Notes: generated from the sequence alone by a model not told the origin. A stretch of 40,832 nucleotides of DNA from Candidatus Zixiibacteriota bacterium (GCA_020346225.1 CP070777.1:100667-141498), one strand, 5' to 3'. Numbered from the stretch's first letter, positions 16,024-25,262 are shown. Program-made: numbers and translations.

Positions 16024-17424
16024 GTGAATTCCCTCATAATCATTGTCGGTGCCATAGTCGTGGTAGCGGCTATCGCCATTGTCATTCTGAAGAACTACCG
16101 CAAAGTAGGCCCCAACGAAGTACTGATCATCTCCGGCGGCAAGAAGCGCAGCGTGACGATGCCCGACGGGACCACCAAGCAGGTGGGTTATCGCATGCGC
16201 ATCGGCGGCGGTACCTTCGTGAAGCCGTTCATTGAACAGGCCCAGGTATTGCCGCTCGAGATCATTCCGATGAATATCCAGGTCGATGACGCCATATCGA
16301 CGAACGGCATCAGGTGTACGGTGCGGGGCACGGCGGAGGTAAAGATCGCCAGCGACGAGGCCTCGATTCACCTGGCCGCGGAGCAGTTTCTGGGCAAACC
16401 TCTGACGGATATTCGGGATGTGGCGCTTCGCTCGCTGGAGGGTTCGACGCGGGCCCTTATCGGCACGCAGAACCTCGAGTCGCTGAACAAGAACCGCAAG
16501 GAATTCACGGGTCGGGTGTTCGAAGATGTCACCGGCTACTTTGCCAATATGGGTTTGAAGCTGCTTTCCTACAACCTGAAGGAGATCACCGACCCGTCGG
16601 GGTACCTGGAAGCCCTGGGTAAACCGCGCATCGTGCAGGCCCGGCGCGACGCCGAGGTGGCCGAAGCCGAAGCAGCGCGTGACGCCATCATAAAGTCGGC
16701 GGAGGCGCAGAAAGAAGGGGACATTGCCAAGATTGTGGCCGAGACCGAGGTGGCCGAGGCCAACCAGGACTTCGAGTTGAAAAAAGCCGATCTGGCCAAG
16801 GACCTCAATCGCAAGAAGGCGGACGCCGACTTTTCGTACGAACTGGAGCGTCACAAGCTGAACCAGGAACTCAAGTCGGAAGAGGGTAAGGTAAAGTTGA
16901 TAGAGAAGGATTCGGCGGTACAGATCGAGAAGAAGGAAATCGAGCGGGTGGAGCAGGAGCTGGAGGCCAAAGTGCGCCGGCCGGCCCAGGCGGAACAGTT
17001 TCGTCTCGAGGCCGAGGCGAGGGGTATGGCCGAGGCGAAGCGTCTGCAGGGCCTGATAGAGGCCGAACTGGTCGAGAAGGTGGGGCAGGCGGAAGCCGAG
17101 GCGATGCGGCGCAAGGCGGAGTCATTCAGCGCGTACTCGCAGCCGGCGGTGCTTCAGATGGTTTTCGATAAGCTGCCCGATATCGCCCGCGAGATGGCCA
17201 CGCCGATATCGAAGGTTGACAAGATCGTGATGGTTTCGAGCGACGGCAAAGGGGGGGCGTCGAAGATCACCGGCGAAGTTGCCTCGATGATGGCGCAGCT
17301 GCCGGAGGTTATCAAGTCGCTTTCCGGGTTCGACCTGGAAGACTGGCTGAAGCAGTTGGTGGAAAAGGGCCGGGTCGAGAAGGCCGGCGAGAAGAACACA
17401 AAGGGCGGCTCGGACAAGGAATAG
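16024..17424 (+). CDS. Flotillin-like SPFH membrane scaffold protein
   Basis: This bacterial flotillin is probably anchored in the inner membrane and gathers proteins and lipids into microdomains. It has one N-terminal membrane helix (about 3-23), an SPFH/band-7 domain (about 25-190), then a long Glu/Ala/Lys-rich coiled coil (about 205-360) with the repeated EAEA pattern typical of flotillins, and a C-terminal region that helps oligomerise. I placed the start at the GTG 16024, nine bases after AAGGAG. A GTG at 16018, three bases after it, is equally in frame, and a TTG at 15970 has no ribosome-binding site. The aminotransferase gene follows after three bases, so the two are surely co-transcribed. 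Confidence 0.9.
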   Translation: MNSLIIIVGAIVVVAAIAIVILKNYRKVGPNEVLIISGGKKRSVTMPDGTTKQVGYRMRIGGGTFVKPFIEQAQVLPLEIIPMNIQVDDAISTNGIRCTVRGTAEVKIASDEASIHLAAEQFLGKPLTDIRDVALRSLEGSTRALIGTQNLESLNKNRKEFTGRVFEDVTGYFANMGLKLLSYNLKEITDPSGYLEALGKPRIVQARRDAEVAEAEAARDAIIKSAEAQKEGDIAKIVAETEVAEANQDFELKKADLAKDLNRKKADADFSYELERHKLNQELKSEEGKVKLIEKDSAVQIEKKEIERVEQELEAKVRRPAQAEQFRLEAEARGMAEAKRLQGLIEAELVEKVGQAEAEAMRRKAESFSAYSQPAVLQMVFDKLPDIAREMATPISKVDKIVMVSSDGKGGASKITGEVASMMAQLPEVIKSLSGFDLEDWLKQLVEKGRVEKAGEKNTKGGSDKE

Positions 17425-17427
17425 GCG

Positions 17428-19773
17428 ATGATTTCAAACCGGATCGGGCGTTTGGAGCTGTCCCCCACGCTGCGTATCACCGCCAAGGCCAAGGTGATGG
17501 CGGCGGAGGGGGTTGACGTTATCGATTTTTCAGTGGGCGAGCCGGATTTTCCCACTCCTGATCCCGTGAAGGATGCGGCCAAGGCGGCCCTGGACAGCAA
17601 TTTCACGGGGTATACCGCCAGCGACGGCATTCCGGAACTCAAGGCGGCCATTCGGGCACGGTTCAAGGAAGATCACGGCCTTGAATACCGGGCCGATGAG
17701 ATTATCGTTTCCTGCGGGGCCAAGCACTGTTTGTACAATCTGTTCGTTTCCATTCTCAACCGCGACGAGGAGGTTATCATCCCGGCGCCGTACTGGGTGT
17801 CCTACCCGCAGCAGGTGTTGATGGTCAAGGGCAAGCCGGTTATCGTGCCGACCCGCGAAGAGAACGGGTTTCGGCTGACGCCGGAGGAGCTGAAGGCCAA
17901 CCTAAATTTCAACAGCAAGGCGCTCATCATCAACAATCCTTCCAATCCGACCGGTGCGGCTTACACGCGGGAGCAGCTTCAGGAAATATGCGAGATTGCC
18001 GTGGCTGAGGGTCTTTTGGTTGTAGCCGACGAGATTTATGAGAAGGTGATCTACGATGATTTCCGCTTTCATTCCATCGCGACGCTGAGCGACAAGATCC
18101 GGGAGCGGTGCGTGATCATAAACGGCGTGTCGAAGTCATATTCCATGACGGGCTGGCGTATCGGGTACGCGGCGGGGCCACGCGAGATAATCGCGGCCAT
18201 GAATATCGTGCAGTCGCACACGACCTCGAACGCGACCTCGATCGCGCAGAAGGCGGCGGCCGAGGCGCTGAGCGGGCACCAGAGTGAAATCAGCCGGATG
18301 GTGGCGGAGTTCAAGACCCGGCGCAATTACATGCTGAGCAAGCTGAGGCGCATTCCGGAGGTGTCGTGCTACGAGCCCCAGGGAGCGTTTTACCTGTTTC
18401 CCAATACATCGGCGTACTACAACAGCGAGTACGGCGGGATGAAGATCCGCAACTCCTACGGTCTGGCGTACTACCTCCTGAAAGAGGCGGCCGTGGCCGT
18501 CGTTCCGGGCAGCGCTTTCGGCGCCGAGCAGAATATTCGTCTTTCCTACGCGACGTCGATGGAGAAGATCGAGGAAGGCACCGACCGCATCATCGAGGCC
18601 ATGGCCAGGCTCAAGGAATCGCCCAAGTACAAGCGGATAGCGCTGCAGAATTTCATGACGGAACCGCGCGGCATGACCGATGTCAAGACCGATGTGGCGG
18701 TCGAGGAGCGCGACGCGCTGGTGCAGGAGGCGGAAACGGCGTTGCCCTATGACCGGTATTTCGAGTGGAACGCCAACATCAACGGAATCATCATTCAGCT
18801 TCGGACCAACGTGCCGCACCTTTACGATTTCTGGGTGGAGAACTGGTACCCGGCACAGCTGGAATCGGACCTGGAACCGCACGGTATCATTTACGCCGTG
18901 GACGGCGTGGCCGGCCGCACGCCGTACGGGTACTACAGTCCAAACCAGAAGACAGCCGTTCTCTTCAATACCAGCTACTACGGCCAGGTGCGAAGCTGGG
19001 CGCTGGGCATGGTGGCCGAGGCCAGCGAGAGGCTGCTTGACGTTCACGGGGTGCGTGCCGCCTGTCTCGATTTCGGCGGCAGGGGCCTAGCCCTTATCGG
19101 GCCCAAGGGACTCAAGCGAGGCTCGACCTTTTTCAGGCTTCTGGAAGACGATAAAGCCAAGTTCGTCACGAACGACTGGGTTTTCGTGCGCTACCGGGGT
19201 TCGGAGGCGATTGCCGATGCGCCGGAGCGAAAGTTTTATATCAAGACGCGCATCGCCCGCGCTCTCCCCCGTTATGAACGCATTTTCGACCGCAGCAAGT
19301 GCGAGAATGTCGTTACGACGCGGGCGGACTGGACCAACTGGAAAGAGCTGGTCGACGAGTGTCCGCTGGACCTGGGCGAGCCTTACTGCTTCTGGGGCTC
19401 GGACGCCTCGCGGGCCATGGTCGACCCGGCCTGGATAGGCGGACAGCACAAGTACGTCAAGCGTTCGCGCCTGCGGACAGTCGTCTTCCTCACCTATGAG
19501 CCGAACGCACCGGCGGTGGAGAAGCTGTCGGAGGAAGCGGCCCTCGAGCACATCACCCAGGGCAGCTATCGCCTGCCGTCCGAGGCGGGCATGACACCAT
19601 TTAAGACGGAGCCGTTCTTCAACCCGTATATGCTGTCGTCGTCCGCCGACCAGGAGGATCTGCAGCGGCGCAATTTCCACCAGTTGTTCCGCGTCGCGGC
19701 CGCGTATAAAGTCAACATTGCCGACATTCCGCCGGAGGCGCTCCGGACACGAATCAGGGAACTGGCGATTTAG
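17428..19773 (+). CDS. Aspartate aminotransferase fused to a PEPCK-like domain
   Basis: The continuous 781-codon frame has two parts. Residues 1 to about 395 form a class I PLP aminotransferase: NNPSNPTG, the PLP-binding Lys236 in SKSYSMTGWRIGY, and QGAFYLFPN. This is the aspartate aminotransferase type, giving oxaloacetate from aspartate. Residues about 420-781 are not an aminotransferase. By eye they follow the ATP-PEPCK/HPr-kinase P-loop fold of the protein encoded at 20213, including a YYGQ segment before the nucleotide site and KFVTNDWVFVRYRG after it. However, the Walker A equivalent is GPKGLKRGST (558-567), lacking the GK-S/T core, and the catalytic KKG is replaced. The second domain is therefore probably regulatory or structural. 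There is no stop or ribosome-binding site at the junction, so the fusion looks real. AAGGA precedes the ATG by seven bases. Confidence 0.88.
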   Translation: MISNRIGRLELSPTLRITAKAKVMAAEGVDVIDFSVGEPDFPTPDPVKDAAKAALDSNFTGYTASDGIPELKAAIRARFKEDHGLEYRADEIIVSCGAKHCLYNLFVSILNRDEEVIIPAPYWVSYPQQVLMVKGKPVIVPTREENGFRLTPEELKANLNFNSKALIINNPSNPTGAAYTREQLQEICEIAVAEGLLVVADEIYEKVIYDDFRFHSIATLSDKIRERCVIINGVSKSYSMTGWRIGYAAGPREIIAAMNIVQSHTTSNATSIAQKAAAEALSGHQSEISRMVAEFKTRRNYMLSKLRRIPEVSCYEPQGAFYLFPNTSAYYNSEYGGMKIRNSYGLAYYLLKEAAVAVVPGSAFGAEQNIRLSYATSMEKIEEGTDRIIEAMARLKESPKYKRIALQNFMTEPRGMTDVKTDVAVEERDALVQEAETALPYDRYFEWNANINGIIIQLRTNVPHLYDFWVENWYPAQLESDLEPHGIIYAVDGVAGRTPYGYYSPNQKTAVLFNTSYYGQVRSWALGMVAEASERLLDVHGVRAACLDFGGRGLALIGPKGLKRGSTFFRLLEDDKAKFVTNDWVFVRYRGSEAIADAPERKFYIKTRIARALPRYERIFDRSKCENVVTTRADWTNWKELVDECPLDLGEPYCFWGSDASRAMVDPAWIGGQHKYVKRSRLRTVVFLTYEPNAPAVEKLSEEAALEHITQGSYRLPSEAGMTPFKTEPFFNPYMLSSSADQEDLQRRNFHQLFRVAAAYKVNIADIPPEALRTRIRELAI

Positions 19774-19782
19774 GAGTCAAGC

Positions 19783-20205
19783 ATGGCCAATACTCTCGGA
19801 ATAGTCAAACCCGACGGCGTTCGCCGCAAGCTGGTGGGCAATATTATCAGTCGGATCGAGAAAGCCGGGCTGATTATTCGCGGCTTGAAGGCCCTGAGGC
19901 TGAGCAAGGAGCAGGCGGCAAAGTTCTACGCCGTGCACGAGGGCAAGCCATTCTACCGGTCACTGATCGAGTTCATGACTTCGGGTCCGGTGGTGGTAAT
20001 GGTTATCGGCGGTCACGATTCGATAGACCGCTGGCGGGACCTGATGGGTCACACGGACCCGGCCAGAGCCCGCTACAACACTATCCGGCGTGAATTCGGC
20101 ACCTCCATCGAGAAGAACGTCGTGCACGGCTCCGACAGCGCAACCACGGCACGGTCCGAAGTGGCCTTCTTTTTCGGGGATGACGAGGTTTTGCCCAAGG
20201 AATAG
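19783..20205 (+). CDS. ndk: Nucleoside diphosphate kinase
   Basis: It transfers the gamma phosphate between nucleoside triphosphates and diphosphates through a phosphohistidine. The 140 residues match the usual length. TLGIVKPDGV opens the protein, and the active-site His115 lies in NVVHGSDS. The GGAG of the ribosome-binding site begins inside the stop codon of the aminotransferase gene and sits six bases before the ATG, so translation of the two is linked. Its place between an aminotransferase and a carboxykinase suggests it balances the nucleotides used by the latter, which is inference. Confidence 0.97.
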   Translation: MANTLGIVKPDGVRRKLVGNIISRIEKAGLIIRGLKALRLSKEQAAKFYAVHEGKPFYRSLIEFMTSGPVVVMVIGGHDSIDRWRDLMGHTDPARARYNTIRREFGTSIEKNVVHGSDSATTARSEVAFFFGDDEVLPKE

Positions 20206-20212
20206 AAGCGAG

Positions 20213-22069
20213 ATGTCCGACTCGATATACAAAACCGAGATTTACTCCCGTTTCTGGCGGGACCTACAGCGGCGCCTGAACGGACCCAACATCAAGGATG
20301 TCAACCTCGAAGATCTGCGCGAACCGGCTGTCTCGACCGGGACGCAGACCAAGTTCGGCAGCTGGGGCTGGCGCTCGGCGGTATCGAGTCGCATCGCCGA
20401 GAAGACGGTGACGCTCGGTTCGGAAGCGGTCCGCGAGTACCACATATCGGATACCAAGAAGAAAATAATCACCGACGCCCCGGACCAGCTCGACAAGGTG
20501 CTGCACCTGATGGAAACGTTGCCTTTCGTGAGGCTGCGGCGGCAGATGGGCGACAACCCGCACTACAATCCCAAGTGCAACCTGTACATGTCGACGGCGG
20601 ATATCAAGAACCACCGGCTGCCGTACATGTGGGGCAACACGTTGACGTCACCGACGAAAGCCCCCGGTCCGGAGTTCGTCCTGATCCACATACCGGAGGA
20701 GCATCATATCCGGCAACAGGCGCTGGTCCTTCCCGACTACAACCTGACACTGGTTCTGGGCAGCGACTACATGGGCGAGGACAAGAAAGGCTTTTTGAGG
20801 AACGGTATGTTCGGGGCCGATGCTCTGGGCATGCTGGGCCTTCATGCCGGCACCAAGGTGGTGATTATTCGCGACCGGAAAACGAACAAGCTCAAGAAAT
20901 ACGGTGTCTTTCTGTTCGGTCTTTCGGCCACCGGCAAAAGCACGTGGTCGTGCCACCAGCTGGGGCTGGACTGGTCCAAAGGCGAGCGCACGCTGGTGTG
21001 CCAGGACGACATCTGTTTTCTGAAGAACGACGGTTCGGCGCTGGGTTCAGAGGCCAACTTCTTCGTCAAGACCGACGTCGACAAGAGGCTTCAGGAGGCG
21101 ATGTACAACTCGCTGGTGCACAAGAGCGCCCTTTACGAGAACGTGATGATCAACGCCGACGGTCGCCCGGATTTCCTCGACGAAAATCTCTGCGGCAACG
21201 GCCGGGCCATCATCATGAAGAAGCAGCTCAAGATAAAGCGCGGACGGGGGCCGTTCTCGATGAAGAACATCTGGTACCCGTCCTATGACCTGCCCCCGGT
21301 GGACGAACTGGACGGGCTGGTTTTTGCCTTTATCACCCGCCGCAACACGATCATGTCATTCGCCCAGCGGCTGACCCCGATGCAGGCGGTGCTGGCCTAC
21401 CTGTGGGGCGAATCCAGCCACAGCTATGCGTCCAACCCGGCCAAGGCCGGAGAATCCGTGCGCATAGTCGGGACCGACCCTTTCATCATCGGGTCCCGGG
21501 CCAAAAAGGTCAATCAGTTCTATGAAATCATCATGGACCTATACAACAACTACCCGGACAAGGTTTCTTTCTACCAGTACAACACGGGCGGCATGGGTGA
21601 AATTATCGAAACGGACGAAAGAGGCGCCAAGAAGGTTATCCGCAAAACCGAGCGGGTGCCCATCGATATCATGGCGGCCATCCAGCGGGGCGATTTGCGG
21701 GGGACGAACCGGTATGACACCAGCCTGCTCGGCACGGATGTGATCGTGTCGGCCGAAGGGGCCGATCTCAGCCCTTACGCCCCCGAGCGATATTACTCCA
21801 AGGGCCAGATCGATATGTATCTTCGCGACCTAGTGAATGGCCGGCGCAAGTTCACGGAGGGTGTGGCGGAAGAGGGCGGCCTGTCCCCGGAGGTACTTCG
21901 GGCGGCCGAGGAATCCTACACTATCGCTCCCGAAAAAGAAACCAAAGTCTATATGTCTTCCAAAAAGAAGGAGACGCCGCCCCCGCCGAAAGACAGACCG
22001 GCGGCAAAGCTGACCGACTGGAAGCCCAACCCGCGCCTGGTGCGCGACCGGGGCTGGCGCTACGGATGA
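20213..22069 (+). CDS. pckA: Phosphoenolpyruvate carboxykinase, ATP-type, divergent
   Basis: It likely converts oxaloacetate and NTP to PEP, carbon dioxide and NDP. The 618 residues align by eye with [19 protein letters not shown] matches the substrate-binding GEMKKG region, [11 protein letters not shown] (P-loop 236-244) matches the family's [17 protein letters not shown] keeps the metal-binding Asp pair, [13 protein letters not shown] follows, and [16 protein letters not shown] matches the RLT block. It is longer than E. coli PckA (540), with an N-terminal region and a Pro/Lys-rich tail of its own. An annotation beginning at 20090 would run into ndk. The ATG at 20213 is seven bases after the ndk stop, with only a weak purine stretch upstream. 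Nucleotide preference was not determined. Confidence 0.88.
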   Translation: MSDSIYKTEIYSRFWRDLQRRLNGPNIKDVNLEDLREPAVSTGTQTKFGSWGWRSAVSSRIAEKTVTLGSEAVREYHISDTKKKIITDAPDQLDKVLHLMETLPFVRLRRQMGDNPHYNPKCNLYMSTADIKNHRLPYMWGNTLTSPTKAPGPEFVLIHIPEEHHIRQQALVLPDYNLTLVLGSDYMGEDKKGFLRNGMFGADALGMLGLHAGTKVVIIRDRKTNKLKKYGVFLFGLSATGKSTWSCHQLGLDWSKGERTLVCQDDICFLKNDGSALGSEANFFVKTDVDKRLQEAMYNSLVHKSALYENVMINADGRPDFLDENLCGNGRAIIMKKQLKIKRGRGPFSMKNIWYPSYDLPPVDELDGLVFAFITRRNTIMSFAQRLTPMQAVLAYLWGESSHSYASNPAKAGESVRIVGTDPFIIGSRAKKVNQFYEIIMDLYNNYPDKVSFYQYNTGGMGEIIETDERGAKKVIRKTERVPIDIMAAIQRGDLRGTNRYDTSLLGTDVIVSAEGADLSPYAPERYYSKGQIDMYLRDLVNGRRKFTEGVAEEGGLSPEVLRAAEESYTIAPEKETKVYMSSKKKETPPPPKDRPAAKLTDWKPNPRLVRDRGWRYG

Positions 22070-22098
22070 GCCGCGCCGACCGGCCGGTCAAAAGAGAA

Positions 22099-22401
22099 AT
22101 GCCAACTTACGAATACCGATGCACCGACTGCGGGAGGGAGTTTGAAGAGTTTCAGGCAATAAGCGACCCGCCCATTACCATCTGCGAGCGGTGCGGGGGC
22201 AAAACCGAGCGCATAATAAGCGGCGGCGCCGGTCTTATCTTCAAGGGCAGCGGCTTTTATATCACCGATTACGGCCGGGGCACCTCCGGCAAGCCAGCGG
22301 GCAAAAAAGAACCGGGCATAACCAAACCGTCCGGCAACGAGTCATCCTCGTCCGGTTCTTCGGGCGGCACCGACAAATCCTCCACCTCCGATTCCGGCTA
22401 A
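22099..22401 (+). CDS. FmdB-family zinc-ribbon protein
   Basis: The protein is small (100 residues). The first 45 residues form a zinc ribbon, [18 protein letters not shown] followed by CERCGG, with the two CxxC pairs of the FmdB/CxxC_CXXC_SSSS regulatory family. The tail is Gly/Ser/Lys-rich and low in complexity, as is common in this family. The ATG at 22099 begins at the conserved MPTYEY. An earlier ATG at 22066, overlapping the pckA stop, would add 11 residues not seen in the family. The role is unknown. The name comes from formamidase regulation in one organism and should not be taken as function here. Confidence 0.85.
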   Translation: MPTYEYRCTDCGREFEEFQAISDPPITICERCGGKTERIISGGAGLIFKGSGFYITDYGRGTSGKPAGKKEPGITKPSGNESSSSGSSGGTDKSSTSDSG

Positions 22402-22433
22402 GAACGACCGGCAGGGCCGCGTAGAAACGGGGC

Positions 22434-23804
22434 ATGATGAATTCACGGGCAGCGGAAGAACTCTCGGCCAGGCTTTCCAGACCGGAGCTGCTGGTTACGG
22501 ATTTCTCCGATTACGAGGCTTACCTCCACGACGCCACCAATGACCGGGGAAAGCCCGGGGCGCTGGTCTTCGCGGAAACGGAGGGCGACGTGGCGGCGGC
22601 GGTGGATTTCTGCCGGGCGCACAGCCTAGCGCTGGTGCCGCGCGGCGCCGGAACGGGGCTTTCGGGCGGGTGCGTTCCGGCCGAAGGCAGCCTGGTTCTT
22701 TCCACCGAACGGATGCGCCGGCTGACGATCGACAGAGAGAGCAGGACGGCTTTGTGCGGGCCGGGCGTGATCACCAAAGAGCTTCTCGATAAGGCGGCCG
22801 AATTCGGCCTGACCTATCCCCCGGACCCGGCCAGCTACGATGAATCGACGCTGGGCGGCAACGTGGCGGAGAACGCGGGCGGTCTGCGGTGTCTGCGGTT
22901 CGGGGTAACCAGGGATTACGTAATCGGGCTGAGAGGCGTGACCGTGTCCGGCGAGCGGATGGCAACGGGAGTTCTGAGCAAGAGTAAGGGATTCAACCTC
23001 GGTGATGTGCTCATCGGTTCCGAGGGAACGCTGCTGATAATCACGGAAATCGCCGTCAGGCTCATTCCCACGCCCCGGGTCGGCGACACCATTCTGGCTG
23101 CTTTCGGCGATCCGGTCGATGCCGCGAGGACGGTTCGGGATATCACCCGGAGCGGCATGGTCCCGACGGTGCTGGAGTATCTCGACGGTGACGCGGCCGA
23201 GTGCTCCAACAAGTACGAGAAAACCGAGGGGGTCGAACGGGCGGCGGCGATTCTGCTGGTGGAAACGCCCGCGGAAAACCGCCAAGCCCTGACGGCCGCG
23301 GTCAGGAGCTTTTGCCGGAAGAACAGCTGCAGTCACCTGCGGGTGGAAAGCGATGAAAATCGGGTTGAGCAACTGTGGCGAATACGCCGAAACCTGAGTA
23401 ATGCCGTAAAGGAAATGGCCACCGTTCGGGTATCCGAGGACGTGGCGGTGCCGATCTCGAAATTCCCGGTTCTGATCGATTTCGTAGCCGAGATGAACCG
23501 AACCAGCCCACTTCGAATCAACGCCTTCGGCCACGCCGGAGACGGCAACCTGCATGTCAATTTTCTTTCGATGACGGGCGAGGACAAAGACTACCAGATC
23601 ATGGAGCAGGACATAGCCCGGCTGTTGAAAAGGACGGTGGAGCTGGGGGGTACGCTGTCGGGTGAGCACGGTGTCGGGCTGGCGAAACGTCGCTATCTGC
23701 CGCTGGAATTCGACGGGCCGACGCTGGACGGCATGAAGCGGATAAAATTCATCTTCGATCCCCAAAACCTTCTAAATCCGGGCAAAATTTTCCCCGGGCC
23801 GTGA
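22434..23804 (+). CDS. FAD-linked oxidase, GlcD (glycolate/D-lactate oxidase) type
   Basis: This flavoprotein oxidises a 2-hydroxy acid, probably glycolate or D-lactate. The FAD_binding_4 domain includes VPRGAGTGLSGGCVP near residue 70, then DPASYDESTLGGNVAENAGG and GFNLGDVLIGSEGTL. The C-terminal cap domain has INAFGHAGDGNLHVN and SGEHGVGLAKRRYLPLE, typical of GlcD/Dld2. The length (456 residues) is that of a stand-alone GlcD subunit. No GlcE, GlcF or Fe-S partner gene is adjacent. Two consecutive ATGs (22434, 22437) are available, and a GGGG just upstream fits the second slightly better. Confidence 0.92.
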   Translation: MMNSRAAEELSARLSRPELLVTDFSDYEAYLHDATNDRGKPGALVFAETEGDVAAAVDFCRAHSLALVPRGAGTGLSGGCVPAEGSLVLSTERMRRLTIDRESRTALCGPGVITKELLDKAAEFGLTYPPDPASYDESTLGGNVAENAGGLRCLRFGVTRDYVIGLRGVTVSGERMATGVLSKSKGFNLGDVLIGSEGTLLIITEIAVRLIPTPRVGDTILAAFGDPVDAARTVRDITRSGMVPTVLEYLDGDAAECSNKYEKTEGVERAAAILLVETPAENRQALTAAVRSFCRKNSCSHLRVESDENRVEQLWRIRRNLSNAVKEMATVRVSEDVAVPISKFPVLIDFVAEMNRTSPLRINAFGHAGDGNLHVNFLSMTGEDKDYQIMEQDIARLLKRTVELGGTLSGEHGVGLAKRRYLPLEFDGPTLDGMKRIKFIFDPQNLLNPGKIFPGP

Positions 23805-23834
23805 AATATTTGGGTCATTTTTGGCCCCCCCCTC

Positions 23835-23863
23835 TTGACAAGGTGAGGGCGGGATAGTAATTT
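23835..23863 (+). promoter_or_regulatory. Possible gltA promoter
   Basis: A perfect TTGACA (23835-23840) is 17 bases from TAATTT (23858-23863), a weak -10. A start near 23870 would fall directly on the CRP-type palindrome. A second TTGACA at 23907-23912 has only a poor -10 (TAAATA after 20 bases), so which one is used is open. Confidence 0.35.
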
Positions 23864-23870
23864 GGCCCAA

Positions 23871-23886
23871 TGTGAAATGTTTCACA
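23871..23886. promoter_or_regulatory. Perfect CRP/FNR-superfamily palindrome upstream of gltA
   Basis: TGTGA (23871-23875), six bases and TCACA (23882-23886) form a perfect core. The symmetry extends to nine bases per side (AATGTGAAA/TTTCACATT, 23869-23888). Its centre is 72 bases before the gltA ATG. Depending on the promoter used it would either block the start near 23870 or activate a downstream start near 23940. Confidence 0.6.
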
Positions 23887-23950
23887 TTATCTTTTCGGCA
23901 GGTGTTTTGACAGAACCAGTTGACCTAAGCACTAAATAAAGGAGTCCCCC

Positions 23951-25234
23951 ATGGCCAAGACTATCAAAGAGAAAATGGCCGGAATCATCCCGAAACTCCG
24001 CGAGGAACGAGTTGCCGTTCTTAAGGGGCACGGTGACAAGAAGATCTCCGATGTCTCGGTGGCTCAGGCATTCGGCGGTATGCGCGGTGTGAAGGGAATG
24101 ATATGTGATACCTCGGTGGTGGAACCGGATCAGGGCCTGATTATCCGCGGCATGCCCATCATGAAGATCAAGGACAAGCTGCCGGAGGAGATTTTCTGGC
24201 TTCTTCTGACCGGCGAACTTCCGTCCGAAGACGAGCTCAAGGGATTGCAGAAGGATTTAAGAGATCACGGCGAGGTGCCCAAATACGTCTGGAAGGTGCT
24301 CAAGGCGATGCCGAAGACGTCGCACCCGATGGCGATGCTGGACACGGCGATCCTGGTGATGGAGAACGAGTCGATTTTCCGCAAGCGCTACAACGAAGGC
24401 ATGACCAAGATGGATTACTGGGAAGCGGCTCTGGAAGATTCTCTGATCCTCATCGGTACGATCCACACCATCGCCGCCGGTGTCTATCGCATCCGGTACA
24501 AGAAAGGCGACCTGATCGAGCCGTCGAGCAAGCTGGACTGGGGCGCCGACTATGCCCGCATGCTGGGTATGGCGCCGCGCAAGGGGCAGAACTACGAGAT
24601 GATGCGTCTGTACCTGACGCTTCACTCTGACCATGAGGGCGGCAACGTGTCGGCGAATACCTGCCACACGGTTGGTTCGGCGCTGTCCGATCCGTTCTAT
24701 GCGGTTTCGGCCGGTCTCAACGGCCTGGCCGGTCCCCTGCACGGTCTGGCCAACCAGGAATGCCTCAACTGGATTCTCCGGACGATGGAGAAGTTCGGCG
24801 GGGTTCCGACCGAGAAGCAGATTGAAGACTACGCCTGGGAGACGCTGAACAGCGGTAAGGTCATTCCGGGCTACGGCCACGCGGTGCTTCGCGTCACCGA
24901 TCCGCGCTTCACGGCCTTCAACGGCTTCGGCAAGAAGTACCTGGCCAAGAACCCGGTTTTCCAGACGGTTGACCGCGTCTTTAACGTGGTTCCGAACGTC
25001 CTGAAGGCCCACGGCAAGGCCAAGAATCCGTGGCCCAATGTCGATGCCGGTTCGGGCGCGCTGCTTTACGAAGCGGGCTTAAAGGAGTTCGAGTATTACA
25101 CGGTGCTGTTCTCAGTGTCACGTGCGCTGGGCATGCTGTCTCAGCTGATCCTCAACCGTGCTCTGGGTACGGCCATCACCCGGCCGAAGTCGGTCAGCAC
25201 GGCCTGGGTCAAAAACCAGGTGACGCAGGCCTAA
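23951..25234 (+). CDS. gltA: Citrate synthase, eukaryotic (mitochondrial)-type
   Basis: It condenses acetyl-CoA with oxaloacetate to citrate at the entry of the TCA cycle. The catalytic residues are visible: His264 in GPLHGLANQE, His310 in GYGHAVLR and Asp365 in NVDAGSG. The sequence HSDHEGGNVSANTCHTVGSA and the general form match the mitochondrial-type enzyme rather than the hexameric E. coli GltA. The 427 residues are standard. AAAGGAG lies six bases before the ATG. An upstream palindrome and promoter, and a strong terminator at 25263-25294, make it a single-gene unit. Confidence 0.96.
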   Translation: MAKTIKEKMAGIIPKLREERVAVLKGHGDKKISDVSVAQAFGGMRGVKGMICDTSVVEPDQGLIIRGMPIMKIKDKLPEEIFWLLLTGELPSEDELKGLQKDLRDHGEVPKYVWKVLKAMPKTSHPMAMLDTAILVMENESIFRKRYNEGMTKMDYWEAALEDSLILIGTIHTIAAGVYRIRYKKGDLIEPSSKLDWGADYARMLGMAPRKGQNYEMMRLYLTLHSDHEGGNVSANTCHTVGSALSDPFYAVSAGLNGLAGPLHGLANQECLNWILRTMEKFGGVPTEKQIEDYAWETLNSGKVIPGYGHAVLRVTDPRFTAFNGFGKKYLAKNPVFQTVDRVFNVVPNVLKAHGKAKNPWPNVDAGSGALLYEAGLKEFEYYTVLFSVSRALGMLSQLILNRALGTAITRPKSVSTAWVKNQVTQA

Positions 25235-25262
25235 CGGCCCATTGCATCACTGTTGAAATAAG

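Noticed and set aside
18655-19773. The PEPCK-like part as a separate gene starting at the ATG 18655
   Set aside because: No ribosome-binding site precedes that ATG, there is no stop between the two parts, and the frame is continuous from 17428.
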